The notes: generated by a model from the sequence alone, not told the origin. DNA of 64,000 nucleotides from Celeribacter neptunius (GCF_900113955.1 NZ_FORH01000001.1:302395-366394); one strand, 5' to 3'. Positions 17,936-29,757 are shown, counted from the stretch's first letter. A program made the numbers and translations.

Positions 17936-18004
17936 GTCGCTGTTTCTGACGGCGCGGTGCAAGAGTCGCAAGCGCAAAGCGCCGTGATGGAGTGTCGTTG
18001 ATGA

Positions 18005-19549
18005 TTATTCGGTTTCGAAATTGTTGTAGCTCTCGGGCGCGAGGTTGCCGAAGCGGGTGAATTGCGCCTCAAAGCTGAGCTCCACCGTGCCGATCGGGCC
18101 GTGGCGCTGTTTGCCGAGGATCACCTCGGCCTTGGCGTGCAGACGCTCCATATCGGCCATCCATTTTTCCATCGCCTCGAGATTGTCGTCATCGGGCTTT
18201 TCACGCTCTTTGTAATATTCGCCACGGTAGACGAACATCACCACGTCGGCGTCCTGCTCGATCGAGCCGGATTCGCGCAAATCCGAGAGCTGCGGCCGTT
18301 TGTCGTCGCGGGATTCCACCGTCCGGGAGAGCTGCGACAGCGCGATCACCGGGATGTTCAACTCCTTGGCGATGGCCTTGAGACCCATGGAAATCTCGCC
18401 GATCTCCTGCACCCGGTTGCCCTCGGTCCGCGAGGTGCCGCGCACAAGCTGCAGATAGTCGACGATCAAGAGATCGAGCCCATGGGTCCGTTGCAGGCGC
18501 CGCGCTCGGGCGGCGAGCTGGGAAATCGGGATCGACGGCGTGTCGTCGATATAGAGCGGGCAGGACTCGAGTGTCTTGGCGGCATCGACGAAGCGGCGGA
18601 ATTCCTCCTCGGTCATGTCGCCCTGACGGATCTTGTGCGAGGAGATTTCCGAGGCTTCCGCCAGAATACGCGCGGCGAGCTGTTCGGCGCTCATCTCGAG
18701 CGAATAGAAGCCGACGACGCCGCCCTCGACCGCGCCCTGTTTGCCATCGGGCAGGGTGCCCTTTTTATAGCTCTTGGCGATGTTGAAGGCGATGTTGGTC
18801 GCCAGCGAGGTTTTCCCCATCGACGGACGCCCGGCGAGAATGATCAAATCCGACGGGTGTAGCCCGCCCATCTTCTTGTCGAGATCGATCAGCTTGGTTG
18901 CCACCCCGGCCATGCCGCCGCCTCGCTCATAGGCGGCGTTGGCGTTCAAAACGGCCTGCGTCACGGCGGAGAGAAACGAGGTGAACCCGGTCTCGCCCTT
19001 GCCCTGTTCGGCGAGGGAGTAAAGCCGCTGTTCGGCGGCGACGATCTGTTCGCCCGGATCGCGCGCGTCGGCGCCGGACGCCGCAGAACCGGCGATCTCA
19101 TTGCCCAGCTCGATCAGCTGACGGCGCAGGAACAGATCATAGATCAGCTGCGCATAGTCGCGCACCGCATAGGTCGAGATGGCCGAGGCCGCCAGACGCG
19201 CCAGATAGGCCGGGCCGCCCAGTTCCTGCAACCCCACATGATCTTCCATATAGGCCTTGAGGGTCACCGGTGAGGCGAGCATGTTTTTCGAGATCCGCTC
19301 GGCGGCTTTCTCGAAGATATCCTTGTGCACCGGGTCATAGAAATGTTCCGGCGCAATAATCGACGCGATCTTGTCGAAGACATCGTTATTGGTCAGGAGC
19401 GCGCCCAGAAGCTGTTGTTCCGCTTCGATATTATGCGGCACGGCGCCGACGTAGGAGGTGATCACAGAGCTTTGCGCCGGCTCGTTTGACGCGTCGTTGT
19501 CACCCGCGTTGTCTTCACGTCTGTCTTGTAGATTTGCGACTTCGTTCAT
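18005..19549 (-). CDS. dnaB: Replicative DNA helicase DnaB
   Basis: 514 residues from the ATG at 19549 (GAGG upstream; an ATG at 19564 is also possible). The N-terminal primase-binding domain begins PHNIEAEQQLLGALLTNNDVF. The RecA-like motor has Walker A GRPSMGKTSLATNIA, Walker B LDLLIVDYLQLV and the ALSQLSRTVESRDDKRPQLSD block. It unwinds DNA at the replication fork as a hexamer. No intein is present. Confidence 0.97.
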   Translation of the reverse strand: MNEVANLQDRREDNAGDNDASNEPAQSSVITSYVGAVPHNIEAEQQLLGALLTNNDVFDKIASIIAPEHFYDPVHKDIFEKAAERISKNMLASPVTLKAYMEDHVGLQELGGPAYLARLAASAISTYAVRDYAQLIYDLFLRRQLIELGNEIAGSAASGADARDPGEQIVAAEQRLYSLAEQGKGETGFTSFLSAVTQAVLNANAAYERGGGMAGVATKLIDLDKKMGGLHPSDLIILAGRPSMGKTSLATNIAFNIAKSYKKGTLPDGKQGAVEGGVVGFYSLEMSAEQLAARILAEASEISSHKIRQGDMTEEEFRRFVDAAKTLESCPLYIDDTPSIPISQLAARARRLQRTHGLDLLIVDYLQLVRGTSRTEGNRVQEIGEISMGLKAIAKELNIPVIALSQLSRTVESRDDKRPQLSDLRESGSIEQDADVVMFVYRGEYYKEREKPDDDNLEAMEKWMADMERLHAKAEVILGKQRHGPIGTVELSFEAQFTRFGNLAPESYNNFETE

Positions 19550-19821
19550 CCCGTCCGGCCTCATGTTTTTGATCCCGCGAGTCGCGCCGTGCCCGCGGAT
19601 TTGCATGTTCTAAACCAAGCGCGCGCAGGGAGGCAAAATGTATATCCTGTGGATAACTCACAGGCGTCCGGACAGGCGCCCGGAGCGGTCGAACCCGCCG
19701 CGCGTAAACCGCCCTGACACAAGGAAAAACGCCGCCGGGACGAGCGGTCACCGGCGGCGCATAAATTTTTGGCGGACCGTGGAATGCGGCAGGGAGACGC
19801 GGCGGGACCGCGCCGAGTACC
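19550..19821. other. Intergenic region between pyrE and dnaB
   Basis: 272 bases. It holds the pyrE terminator and presumably the dnaB promoter on the minus strand. No further gene or RNA is recognisable. Confidence 0.6.
19730..19759 (-). terminator. Intrinsic terminator downstream of pyrE
   Basis: CGCCGCCGG, a 12-base loop, CCGGCGGCG. On the minus strand the stem is followed by GTTTTTCC, giving termination of the pyrC-pyrE unit. Confidence 0.8.
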
Positions 19822-20502
19822 TCAGCCTTTCTTGTGCTTTTCCTGCCAGGCGCGCGGCGCGCCGAGGAAATGTTCGACCTCGGAGAGCGTGGCCTCATTG
19901 AAGACCTTCTGCTTCTTCGCCTCTTCGAGAACATCCCACCAGGTGCAGAGCGAAATCAGCTTCACACCGTGATCGCCCAGCGTCTTTTCGGTCTCCGGGA
20001 AGATGCCGTAATAGAAGATCACCGCGGTCCAGTTACAGCTCGCGCCGGTCTCGCGGATCGCGTCGACGAAGGAGAGCTTGGAGCCGCCATCGGTGGTCAG
20101 ATCCTCGACCAGGAGCACGCGCTGGCCCTCGCTCATTTCGCCTTCGATGCGGGCGTTGCGGCCGTAGCCCTTGGGCTTCTTGCGCACGTAAGTCATCGGC
20201 AGGCCGAGACGTTCCGCGACCAGTGCCGAGAAGGGAATGCCCGCGGTTTCGCCACCGGCGATGTTGTCGAACGCCTCAAAACCGGCTTCGCGCATGATCT
20301 GCACCGCCATGAAATCCATCAGCGTCGAGCGGATGCGCGGATAAGAGATCAGCTTGCGGCAGTCGATATAGGTCGGCGAGGGCAGACCGGAGGCGAGGAT
20401 GAACGGGTCTTCCGGGCGGAAATTCACCGCGCCGATTTCCAGCAGCATCCGCGCGGTCAGCCGGGCGATCTCGGTCTCGTCGGGAAAGGAGGTGGGGATC
20501 AT
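19822..20502 (-). CDS. pyrE: Orotate phosphoribosyltransferase
   Basis: 226 residues; converts orotate and PRPP to OMP in pyrimidine synthesis. The PRPP-binding loop is [33 protein letters not shown] is the N-terminal family block, and [21 protein letters not shown] precedes the loop. It is followed by a strong terminator and is downstream of pyrC. Confidence 0.96.
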   Translation of the reverse strand: MIPTSFPDETEIARLTARMLLEIGAVNFRPEDPFILASGLPSPTYIDCRKLISYPRIRSTLMDFMAVQIMREAGFEAFDNIAGGETAGIPFSALVAERLGLPMTYVRKKPKGYGRNARIEGEMSEGQRVLLVEDLTTDGGSKLSFVDAIRETGASCNWTAVIFYYGIFPETEKTLGDHGVKLISLCTWWDVLEEAKKQKVFNEATLSEVEHFLGAPRAWQEKHKKG

Positions 20503-20572
20503 TGTCGAATGTCTCTCTTTGGTCTTTGGCTGCCGTTGATGATGGCGGTCTCTGGCTGCTGTCTCTGGCGGC

Positions 20573-21613
20573 TTACGCCTCGACGCTCCAATGGAGCGGC
20601 ATTTGCGGATCGAAGACGGTCACAGGACCGTTTTCCGTGTCAATCTTGCTCGGGTATTGCACCGGGGCGCCCTTTTTGAGGGTGATCGAGGCCTCGTTGA
20701 GCGGCAACCCGTAGAACCTCGGGCCGTTGATCGAGGTGAACGCCTCGAGTTTGTCCAGAGCGCCCTCCTGCTCGAACACTTCGGCGAGGATCGACATGGT
20801 GTTGGTGGCGGTGAAACAGCCGGCGCAGCCACAGGCGTTTTCCTTGGCGCCGTCGAGATGCGGGGCCGAATCCGTGCCGAGGAAATAGCTCGCGTCGCCT
20901 GAGGTGGCGGCCTCCACGAGGGCCAGGCGGTGCGTTTCGCGTTTTGCCACCGGCAGGCAGTAGTAATGCGGTTTGATGCCGCCGACGAGGATGTGGTTGC
21001 GGTTGATCACCAGATGATGCGTGGTGATCGTCGCGCCGAGCTTGTCGCCGCCCTCGCGGGCATAATCGGCACCGTCCTTGGTGGTGATATGTTCCATCAC
21101 CACCTTGAGATCGGGGTTGGCGCGGCGGATCGGATCGAGCACCGTGTCGATGAAGACCTTTTCGCGGTCGAAAATATCCACGTCGGGGGTCACCACCTCG
21201 CCATGGATGCAGAGCGGCAGGCCGATCTCGGCCATTTTTTCCAGCACCGGCTTGACCTTGGCAAAATCCGTCACGCCCGAAGACGAGTTGGTCGTGGCAC
21301 CGGCCGGGTAGAGTTTCACCGCTTTCACCAGACCCGAAGCATGCGCCAGGGCAACATCGTCGGGGTCGGTTTCCTCGGTGAGATAGAGCGTCATCAGCGG
21401 TTCGAACGTGCCGCGTCCGGGATTGGCCTTGAGGATGCGTTCGCGATAGGCGGAGGCATCGTCCATCGTCACCACCGGGGGCACGAGGTTCGGCATCACG
21501 ATGGCGCGGGCGAAATGGCGCGCGGTTTCGGGCAGGACGGCCTTGAGCATCGCGCCATCGCGCAGATGCAGGTGCCAGTCGTCGGGGCGGCGGATGGTGA
21601 GTGTCTCGGTCAT
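20573..21613 (-). CDS. pyrC: Dihydroorotase (class II)
   Basis: 346 residues; a binuclear zinc enzyme that cyclises N-carbamoyl-aspartate to dihydroorotate. Metal-binding HLHLRDG is at the N-terminus; the carbamylated lysine is in [16 protein letters not shown]; further metal ligands are in CIHGEV and VMEHITT. Length and the final [12 protein letters not shown] match the PyrC class II group. It is paired with pyrE downstream. Confidence 0.96.
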   Translation of the reverse strand: MTETLTIRRPDDWHLHLRDGAMLKAVLPETARHFARAIVMPNLVPPVVTMDDASAYRERILKANPGRGTFEPLMTLYLTEETDPDDVALAHASGLVKAVKLYPAGATTNSSSGVTDFAKVKPVLEKMAEIGLPLCIHGEVVTPDVDIFDREKVFIDTVLDPIRRANPDLKVVMEHITTKDGADYAREGGDKLGATITTHHLVINRNHILVGGIKPHYYCLPVAKRETHRLALVEAATSGDASYFLGTDSAPHLDGAKENACGCAGCFTATNTMSILAEVFEQEGALDKLEAFTSINGPRFYGLPLNEASITLKKGAPVQYPSKIDTENGPVTVFDPQMPLHWSVEA

Positions 21614-21789
21614 GGGCTTGGATTACTCTTTTCATCGGCAAAGTGCTAGAGGACAGATCGCGCTTATTTTTTGAGCGTTTGGTTGATTTTTGAGACGGGT
21701 TCGGGGCGGAATGCGCCGCACAGGATTGAAGCCCGCCGGAGAGTGCCGCTAGTCTCGGAGCGATCCAAAGACCCGAGGGTAAGGACCCG

Positions 21790-22614
21790 ATGCTCGACGC
21801 GCCCGACATGCCAGTGACCCCGACGATGCAGCGCGTGCGCGGGCGGGCCCATGTTGTCATGGGGGCAAAGGGGCTCAGGGATCTGCACCAGTCCGGCTCC
21901 GCCAAGGCGATGTTGCCAAAGGTGCATTCGAAAGTGCCCGAGGTGGTTTTTCTCAACACGTCCGGAGGGTTGACTGCAGGCGATCGGCTGGATTACCGGC
22001 TCGAGGTCGAAGACGGCGGGGCCTTGCTGGGCACCACCCAGACCGCCGAGCGGGCCTATGCCTCGGTCAAAGGCGGCGCTGATGCCGAGGTCGCGGTCGA
22101 TCTGGTGGCGGGCCGGGGCGCGAGGCTCGACTGGCTGCCGCAGGAGACCATCCTGTTCGAGACATCGCGCCTCTCGCGCCGCACCTCGGCCGAGATCGCC
22201 GGCGATGCCCGATTTCTGTTCACCGAGTCGCTGGTGCTCGGGCGTGCCGCGATGGGCGAGGTGATTGAGACACTGCATCTCACCGACCGGCGCGAGATCC
22301 GCCGGGCGGGTCGGCTCGAATTCCTCGAGCCGCTGGAGATCGACGCCGGGCTGCTGGCAGAGCGCGAGCATCCGGTGACCTTGAACGGCGCGCGAGCGAT
22401 TGCCACCATCGGGTTGTTCGAACAAGGCGCCGAGGCGCTGGCCGAGGTGCTCAAACCGATCACCCAGGACGGCGTCACCGCCGGGGTCTCCGGCTGGAAC
22501 GGCAAACTGCTGATCCGTGCCATGGCGGGCGACGGTTATCCGCTGCGCCGCTATGTGGCGCGTATTTTGAAACAGATCAGGCAGGCGGATCTGCCGCGGG
22601 TCTGGCAGGTCTGA
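21790..22614 (+). CDS. ureD: Urease accessory protein UreD
   Basis: 274 residues. Family blocks are KVHSKVPEVVFLNTSGGLTAGD, AERAYASVKGGADAEVAVDL and RLDWLPQETILFE. UreD (UreH) forms the scaffold with UreF and UreG that delivers nickel to apo-urease. AAGGACCCG precedes the ATG. It is first gene of the urease locus, divergent from pyrC across a 176-bp spacer that should hold both promoters. Confidence 0.94.
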   Translation: MLDAPDMPVTPTMQRVRGRAHVVMGAKGLRDLHQSGSAKAMLPKVHSKVPEVVFLNTSGGLTAGDRLDYRLEVEDGGALLGTTQTAERAYASVKGGADAEVAVDLVAGRGARLDWLPQETILFETSRLSRRTSAEIAGDARFLFTESLVLGRAAMGEVIETLHLTDRREIRRAGRLEFLEPLEIDAGLLAEREHPVTLNGARAIATIGLFEQGAEALAEVLKPITQDGVTAGVSGWNGKLLIRAMAGDGYPLRRYVARILKQIRQADLPRVWQV

Positions 22615-22650
22615 CAAGACGCAGAAACAAGACAGAGAACGAGGGATGAT

Positions 22651-22953
22651 ATGAACCTGACGCCCAGGGAAAAGGACAAGCTTCTGGTCTCGCTCGCCGC
22701 CATGGTGGCGCGCGGGCGTCTGGAGCGCGGTGTCAAGCTGAACCACCCGGAGGCGATCGCGCTGATCACCGATTTCGTGGTCGAGGGCGCGCGCGACGGC
22801 AAGGCGGTCTCGGAGCTGATGCAGACGGCGGCCCATGTGGTGACGAAAGACATGTGCATGGAGGGCATTCCCGAAATGATCCACGAGGTTCAGGTCGAGG
22901 CGACCTTCCCCGATGGCACGAAACTCGTCACCGTCCACCATCCCATTCGCTAA
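22651..22953 (+). CDS. ureA: Urease subunit gamma
   Basis: 100 residues with the typical [20 protein letters not shown] start and [20 protein letters not shown] core. It forms the small gamma chain of the trimer of (alpha-beta-gamma) urease. It ends 11 bases before ureB. Confidence 0.98.
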   Translation: MNLTPREKDKLLVSLAAMVARGRLERGVKLNHPEAIALITDFVVEGARDGKAVSELMQTAAHVVTKDMCMEGIPEMIHEVQVEATFPDGTKLVTVHHPIR

Positions 22954-22963
22954 GGAGCCTGTC

Positions 22964-23269
22964 ATGATCCCCGGAGAATATTTCATCGAAGAGGGCGAGA
23001 TCGAGCTCAACGCCGGCGCCGAGGTGACCACCGTCACCGTGTCCAACACCGGCGACCGCCCGGTGCAGGTCGGTTCGCATTACCATTTCTACGAGACCAA
23101 CAGCGCCTTGGATTTCGACCGCGAGGCGGCGCGGGGCAAACGGCTCGACATCGCCGCCGGCACCGCCGTGCGCTTCGAGCCGGGGCAGACCCGCGAGGTG
23201 GATCTCGTGCCGCTCTCAGGCGCGCGCGAAGTCTACGGGTTCAATCAGAAAGTGATGGGTGAGCTGTGA
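22964..23269 (+). CDS. ureB: Urease subunit beta
   Basis: 101 residues beginning [18 protein letters not shown], the normal beta start, with AAGGAG upstream. The open frame begins earlier at 22913 but overlaps the ureA end. [17 protein letters not shown] is the family signature. The stop overlaps the GTG start of the next gene. Confidence 0.98.
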   Translation: MIPGEYFIEEGEIELNAGAEVTTVTVSNTGDRPVQVGSHYHFYETNSALDFDREAARGKRLDIAAGTAVRFEPGQTREVDLVPLSGAREVYGFNQKVMGEL

Positions 23270-23652
23270 TCCGCAAGGCGCTCATAACTCTGACGTTTCT
23301 TCTGCCTTCGGCGGCCTTTTCCGAGGGCACGGATTGGGGTGCCGATTGCGAGAATGCGATGACGCAACGGGACATGAACCTTTGCGCTTATGAGGCGTGG
23401 ATGCGCGCGGACGAAGATCTGAATGACATCTATGGCTGGGCCATGGGTGTTGCCAAAGGGCGGAGCGAGGCGACCGCCGAGGCGCTGCGCACGGCGCAAC
23501 GCGCCTGGATCCCCTATCGCGACGCCGCCTGCGAGGCCGAAGGGATCATGTTTGAGGGGGGCACGATCCAGCCGCTCATCCTCTTCACCTGCAAAGAACA
23601 CCTGACGCGCCAGCGCACCGAAGAGATGCGCGCCGTCTATGAGATGAATTGA
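23266..23652 (+). CDS. LprI-like (DUF1311) secreted protein inside the urease operon
   Basis: 128 residues with a GTG start overlapping the ureB stop. A signal peptide ([19 protein letters not shown]) precedes a mature domain with four Cys residues ([33 protein letters not shown]) and the [20 protein letters not shown] pattern of LprI/DUF1311 proteins, some of which inhibit lysozyme. It should act in the periplasm. Its tight coupling to ureB and ureC is clear; a functional link with urease is not established. Confidence 0.82.
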   Translation: MIRKALITLTFLLPSAAFSEGTDWGADCENAMTQRDMNLCAYEAWMRADEDLNDIYGWAMGVAKGRSEATAEALRTAQRAWIPYRDAACEAEGIMFEGGTIQPLILFTCKEHLTRQRTEEMRAVYEMN

Positions 23653-23664
23653 GAGGTTTGACAC

Positions 23665-25407
<1,743 letters not shown>

Positions 25408-25545
25408 TGACGGAAGTGGCAGCGCGGTCCCGGTCTGCGGCATTTCTTGGCGAGATGTTGCGCAAGGCGAGGGGCCGCGCGCCCGGCAATTGTTTGTTTA
25501 AACCGATGCGCTACCGTGAGGACATAGGGAGGAAACCCACGAACG

Positions 25546-25785
25546 ATGAGGTTTCCGGACATGCAGCATGTCGCCAATATTGCCATTCTCACGCCGAGCC
25601 TGCGCGACAGGCTCGATCTGTTCTTTGCCACGCTGGGGCAGGGGGTGAACGCCTATGCCGTCAGGCGCAAGCGGCTGGGCGAACTGGCCCGGCTCGACGC
25701 GATGAGCGATGCGGAGCTTTCGGCGCTGGGCACCACACGCGAGCGCATCCCGCATTACGTGTTTCGCGATCTGTTTTCGGTCTGA
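25546..25785 (+). CDS. DUF1127 small protein (after ureC)
   Basis: 79 residues (or 74 from the second ATG at 25561). The C-terminal half carries the DUF1127 pattern of a short Arg-rich helix (RRKRLGELARLDAMSDAELSALGTTRERIPHYVF). Members such as CcaF1 in Rhodobacter are small RNA-binding proteins tied to stress and carbon control. GGGAGG lies upstream of the first ATG. It sits between ureC and a terminator. Confidence 0.72.
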   Translation: MRFPDMQHVANIAILTPSLRDRLDLFFATLGQGVNAYAVRRKRLGELARLDAMSDAELSALGTTRERIPHYVFRDLFSV

Positions 25786-25830
25786 ACAGGGTCTCTGCCG
25801 GGGCGGGGCCCCGTCCAGAGAAAGGAAAAG

Positions 25831-25862
25831 GGAGCAAGCCGAGCGATCTCGGTGCTTGCTCC
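25831..25862. terminator. Intrinsic terminator hairpin after the DUF1127 gene
   Basis: GGAGCAAGC, CGAG, a short loop, CTCG, then GCTTGCTCC. The stem is long and lies between the plus-strand DUF1127 gene and a minus-strand gene ending at 25905, so it may act for both. Confidence 0.7.
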
Positions 25863-25904
25863 TTCATGCGTCTTGCGCGGCGCTCTGACGCTGTGCTCAG
25901 CGGC

Positions 25905-26243
25905 TCAGCGGGCTTCGATGGCGGGGAAGGGCGCGTCGCGGCCCACCGCGCGCGGCAGGACCGTCATCGCATCGTCTTCGTCATGTTCCTCGAGACGGAT
26001 CGAGGTCACATGTTTGGTCGAATAAAACCGCTCGTCGTCGAGGATGTCGCGCGGCAGTTTCGAAATGTCGAAGACCTGATAGGCGGTGCGGCTGACCACC
26101 ACGTCGCAGGTAAAGCCCGGGTAGCGTCCGGAAGTGTTGCCCTGCAGAAAGCGCGCCTCGAGCGTGGCTTCGCGGGCTTTCAGCTCGGCGATCTTGCCGC
26201 GCAAACGGGCCAGCTCATCGACGGGCGAACGGGTCATATACAT
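25905..26243 (-). CDS. Unknown small protein, KLP-domain family (short paralogue)
   Basis: 112 residues from the ATG at 26243 (AAGGAGA upstream). The N-terminus is a heptad-like coiled coil (DELARLRGKIAELKAREATLEARF), followed by a beta-rich stretch and a block reading ISKLPRDILDDERFYSTKHV. The same arrangement occurs at the N-terminus of the next gene, so the two are paralogues. I do not recognise a named family. They are encoded antisense to the direction of the urease genes that flank them. Confidence 0.68.
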   Translation of the reverse strand: MYMTRSPVDELARLRGKIAELKAREATLEARFLQGNTSGRYPGFTCDVVVSRTAYQVFDISKLPRDILDDERFYSTKHVTSIRLEEHDEDDAMTVLPRAVGRDAPFPAIEAR

Positions 26244-26293
26244 CGAATTTCTCCTTCTGGATCCAGTCTCTCCGGGGTTTCCCCGGAACGTGT

Positions 26294-27787
26294 TCAAATG
26301 TCGCTGCCGGAGACGAACCGGCGCGAGGCGAAGGGCGTGCTGGTCGGTTTGAAATCGTCGTCGGTGTCGAGCGCCGAGGTGTCGTTTTCGGGCGCCTCGA
26401 AATCGGCTGTCTCATCAAAACCGTCGGCGAATTTCCGATCCGCCTCGGCCTCGAGCGACTGGCTCAGATCGAGCGCATCGGGCAGGGTGGCCGCCTCGAG
26501 CGGCGCATCGGCCTCGGCCATGACCTGGGCGATCTCTTCTTCATGCAGGCCAGCGAGCGGCATGAGATCGGCATGCTCGGTCGGGCGCAGGTCGCGCGGC
26601 GTGGCGGTTTCGGGCGCGTCAGATCCATCGACCAACGGCATGGCGGGGCTGGCAGCCCGCAGCGGGCCGCGTTTCAGGCCGAACGGGTCCTCGGCGCTGG
26701 TGAAAGCCTCCATGTCCGCATGGTCCTCCACCGCCTCGCCCGCTGTTTCGTCTGCCGTCTCGTCCGAAGGGGCGTCCGGAGCCGCTTCTTCTGCGATTTC
26801 CACGGTGTCGGTCGTAGTGTCGGCCATGGTGTCGGTCATGACGCCTGTCACAGGGTCCGTCGCGAACGGGGTGTTCTCGTGGGCGACCGCATCCAGCTCG
26901 CCGGACATGTCTGCGAACGCCTCTGCAATCGGGGCATCGGGAACCGGGGTGTCCGTGATCCGTTGGTCGAGCACCGGTTCGGACGCGCTATCAAGCATGC
27001 TGGCGAAAGGATCGGCCTCTTCGGGCGGCACGCCGATGGTCCGCATCTGCGGCTGGGCCGGTTCGGCCCCGGGCATTTCGGCGACTTCCGGCGTGTTTTC
27101 TGCGGTGTCCACAGCATCAAACGAAACTGTATCGAACGAAGCGGGCGTGTCCAGGAGCTCGGCCTCAAAACCGCTGTCCGGCGCCGCCTCAGGGATGTCG
27201 TGCTCGGCCAGTTCCGTTGTGTCCGGTTTCGCCGTCTCCAGCTCGGGCGCGGCGGTCCATTCCATTTCGACGTCATTCTCGGGCGCTGTCGTCTCTCCTT
27301 CGGCAGCCACGTCTTCAGTTGGCAGGTCCTCGGTCGGCAGATCGATTTCGTCGGACGGAAAACCCGCGTCCGCGACAGCCTCTGCGAAGGCCGGGGCGAG
27401 ATCGTCGCCCAGTTCGAATTCATCCCGCAGCTCGTCCTGCAGATCGCGCTCTGCCGGATCGTCCAGCTCCGCTTCGCCGCTCTGTGCGACGGCCGTGGCG
27501 CGCGGCCAGAGCAGCACCACGGTCTGTTCTTCGGTGGCAAAGAAATGCGGGTCATTGAGAATCGCCGTTGGCAACTTGCCGGGATCGACCCGGGTCGGGC
27601 GGCGGGTCTCGATCACCGCGACACGGTTTGTGCCGGAAACGTCCTGCGTGCCGGTTTCGGTGGCAAAGGTCCGGATTTCATCGCAAAGTTCGGCCTCGCG
27701 TTCACGCAGCGCCGCGATTTGGGCGCGTAGGTCAAACAGCGCGTCAACGGCATCAAGCGGGGTCTTGTCTTGCGGCATAGAGGTCAT
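26294..27787 (-). CDS. Unknown acidic protein with N-terminal KLP domain
   Basis: 497 residues from the ATG at 27787 (AAGGAG upstream). Residues about 10-90 match the short neighbour: coiled coil LFDLRAQIAALREREAELCDEI, then GKLPTAILNDPHFFATEEQTVVLLW. The remaining 400 residues are acidic, rich in Asp, Glu, Ala, Thr and Pro and probably disordered, ending SRRFVSGSDI. No signal peptide or membrane helix is seen. The pair with the downstream gene looks like one operon. Function unknown. Confidence 0.65.
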   Translation of the reverse strand: MTSMPQDKTPLDAVDALFDLRAQIAALREREAELCDEIRTFATETGTQDVSGTNRVAVIETRRPTRVDPGKLPTAILNDPHFFATEEQTVVLLWPRATAVAQSGEAELDDPAERDLQDELRDEFELGDDLAPAFAEAVADAGFPSDEIDLPTEDLPTEDVAAEGETTAPENDVEMEWTAAPELETAKPDTTELAEHDIPEAAPDSGFEAELLDTPASFDTVSFDAVDTAENTPEVAEMPGAEPAQPQMRTIGVPPEEADPFASMLDSASEPVLDQRITDTPVPDAPIAEAFADMSGELDAVAHENTPFATDPVTGVMTDTMADTTTDTVEIAEEAAPDAPSDETADETAGEAVEDHADMEAFTSAEDPFGLKRGPLRAASPAMPLVDGSDAPETATPRDLRPTEHADLMPLAGLHEEEIAQVMAEADAPLEAATLPDALDLSQSLEAEADRKFADGFDETADFEAPENDTSALDTDDDFKPTSTPFASRRFVSGSDI

Positions 27788-27862
27788 GGGCAGGGTCTCC
27801 TTGCCTTTCATTTGCCGCCGAGTCGGTTAAGAAAGTCCCAATTCACTATAAGGAGCAGGGAA

Positions 27863-28459
27863 ATGAGTGGAGCAAAGGCCTATGAGCTGCGTCCCGGAGC
27901 CGGGACCGAGGCAGAGGATTTCGTGGCGCTGAGCTATGATCAGCGGCTGTTGCGGCGCAAGAAGCTGACCACGGAATCCGGGGCCTCGGTGTTCATCGAT
28001 CTGCCGCAGACGGTGTCGATTGCCGAGGGCGACGGGTTTGTCTGCGAGGATGGCACGGTGATCGGGGTGACGGCTGCCGCCGAAGAACTTTACGAGGTGA
28101 CCGGCGAGACGGTGACGCGCTATGCCTGGCACATCGGCAACCGTCATACGCCCTGCGAGATCGCGCCGGATCGTCTGGTGATCCAGCGCGACCCGGTGTT
28201 GAAAGCCATGCTGGTGCAACTGGGCGCCGAGGTGTCCGAGATCGTTGCGCCCTTTACCCCGGAAGGCGGGGCCTATGGCCATGGCCGCACCATGGGGCAT
28301 GACCACGGGCATTCCCATGATCACGGGCAGGCTCACAGCCACGATCACGATCATTCGCACGATCATTCGCACAGCCATGCGCATGACCATTCCCACAGTC
28401 ACGATCACGTGGGTGATCATAGCCATTCCCACGGGCACCATCATCATTCCCATGACTGA
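27863..28459 (+). CDS. ureE: Urease accessory protein UreE with His-rich tail
   Basis: 198 residues from the ATG at 27863 (AAGGAG upstream). The UreE fold is seen in LPQTVSIAEGDGFVCEDG and the metal-site region YAWHIGNRHTPCEIAPDR. From about residue 140 the protein becomes a long His-Asp-Ser tail (GHDHGHSHDHGQAHSHDHD and on). UreE hands nickel to UreG; the tail can store extra metal. Its last 8 bases overlap ureF. Confidence 0.95.
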   Translation: MSGAKAYELRPGAGTEAEDFVALSYDQRLLRRKKLTTESGASVFIDLPQTVSIAEGDGFVCEDGTVIGVTAAAEELYEVTGETVTRYAWHIGNRHTPCEIAPDRLVIQRDPVLKAMLVQLGAEVSEIVAPFTPEGGAYGHGRTMGHDHGHSHDHGQAHSHDHDHSHDHSHSHAHDHSHSHDHVGDHSHSHGHHHHSHD

Positions 28460-29102
28460 CAGATCCATCTCCGATCGCGCGCTTCTTACCCTGACCCAAT
28501 GGCTGTCCCCGAGCTTTCCGCTGGGCGCCTTCGCCTATTCGCATGGGCTGGAACTCGCCGTGGCCGAGGGCGCCGTGCGGGATGCCGAGGGTTTGGAAAC
28601 ATGGTTGCGGGCGGTCCTGCAACGGGGTGGCGGGCGGGTCGATGCCTGGCTTTTGTCGCTGGTGTTGCAAGGTGCGGAGGCGGCGGAGATCGCCGATCTG
28701 GCGGAAGCCATCGCTGGTTCGAAAGAGCGCCTCGCCGAGACACTGGAACAGGGCACGGCCTTCGTGAAAACTGTGGCGCAGATGGGCGGTGAGGCGCGTC
28801 CGCCCCGGGCCCTGCCGGTGGCGGTGGGCGAGGCCGCTCGCCGTCTGGACCTGCCTCCGCGCACGGTGATTAGCCTTTATTTGCATAGCTTTATCTCGAA
28901 TCTCGTCTCGGCCGGTGTGCGCTTCATCCCGCTCGGTCAGGCGGCGGGGCAGCGCGTGCTGGCACGCCTGCATGGTGAGATCGAGGCGCTTGCCGATCAG
29001 GCGCTGGGCGCGACCATCGACAGCCTCACCACCGGCGCATTCGCCGGCGATCTGACCGCGATGCGGCACGAAGACATGGACGTTCGGATATTCAAGACCT
29101 GA
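28452..29102 (+). CDS. ureF: Urease accessory protein UreF
   Basis: 216 residues from the ATG at 28452. [24 protein letters not shown] is the family signature. UreF is all-helical and works with UreD and UreG as gatekeeper for nickel loading. It is translationally coupled to ureE by overlap. Confidence 0.95.
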   Translation: MTDRSISDRALLTLTQWLSPSFPLGAFAYSHGLELAVAEGAVRDAEGLETWLRAVLQRGGGRVDAWLLSLVLQGAEAAEIADLAEAIAGSKERLAETLEQGTAFVKTVAQMGGEARPPRALPVAVGEAARRLDLPPRTVISLYLHSFISNLVSAGVRFIPLGQAAGQRVLARLHGEIEALADQALGATIDSLTTGAFAGDLTAMRHEDMDVRIFKT

Positions 29103-29142
29103 GGCGTGTGCTCGGGCGAAAGACAGAGACAGGAGACAAGAC

Positions 29143-29757
29143 ATGGCATCCCCAAACGGACCTTTGCGCGTGGGTATCGGTGGCCCGGTGGGCGCAGGCA
29201 AGACGACGCTGACCGGTGCGCTGGCGAAAGCGCTGGTCGAGAAATATTCCATCGCGGTGATCACCAATGACATTTACACCCGCGAGGATGCCGAGGCGCT
29301 GATGCGGCAACAGATCCTGCCGATGGAGCGCATTCGCGGTGTCGAGACCGGCGGCTGCCCGCATACCGCCATTCGCGAAGACGCCTCGATCAACCTCGCG
29401 GCCGTGGCCGATCTCAGCGAAAAATTTCCCGATCTGGACGTGATCCTGATCGAGAGTGGCGGCGACAATCTCGCCGCGACCTTTTCACCGGAGCTGGCCG
29501 ATCTGACGCTCTATGTCATCGACACCGCCGCCGGGCAGGACATTCCGCGCAAACGCGGCCCCGGGGTGACGCGCTCGGACATGCTGATCGTCAACAAGCT
29601 CGATCTCGCACCCTATGTGGGGGTCGACCCGGAGCTGTTGGAAGAAGACACCAAGCGCGCCCGTGGGGCGGGGGCCTATGTCATGGCGGCGCTGAAACAG
29701 GGGCAGGGCGTGGCCGAGGTGGTGCGCTTTGTCGAGGAAGAGGGCGGGCTCGCCTGA
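29143..29757 (+). CDS. ureG: Urease accessory GTPase UreG
   Basis: 204 residues. G-loop [28 protein letters not shown], the metal-binding [15 protein letters not shown] block, [15 protein letters not shown] and the [11 protein letters not shown] specificity motif define UreG, the GTPase that powers nickel insertion into urease. It is the last gene of the locus and is followed by a hairpin. Confidence 0.97.
   Translation: MASPNGPLRVGIGGPVGAGKTTLTGALAKALVEKYSIAVITNDIYTREDAEALMRQQILPMERIRGVETGGCPHTAIREDASINLAAVADLSEKFPDLDVILIESGGDNLAATFSPELADLTLYVIDTAAGQDIPRKRGPGVTRSDMLIVNKLDLAPYVGVDPELLEEDTKRARGAGAYVMAALKQGQGVAEVVRFVEEEGGLA

Noticed and set aside
28290-28456. Repetitive CATGACCAC-like DNA as a satellite or CRISPR-like array
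   Set aside because: It is the coding sequence of the His-rich UreE tail; repeats are irregular and in frame.
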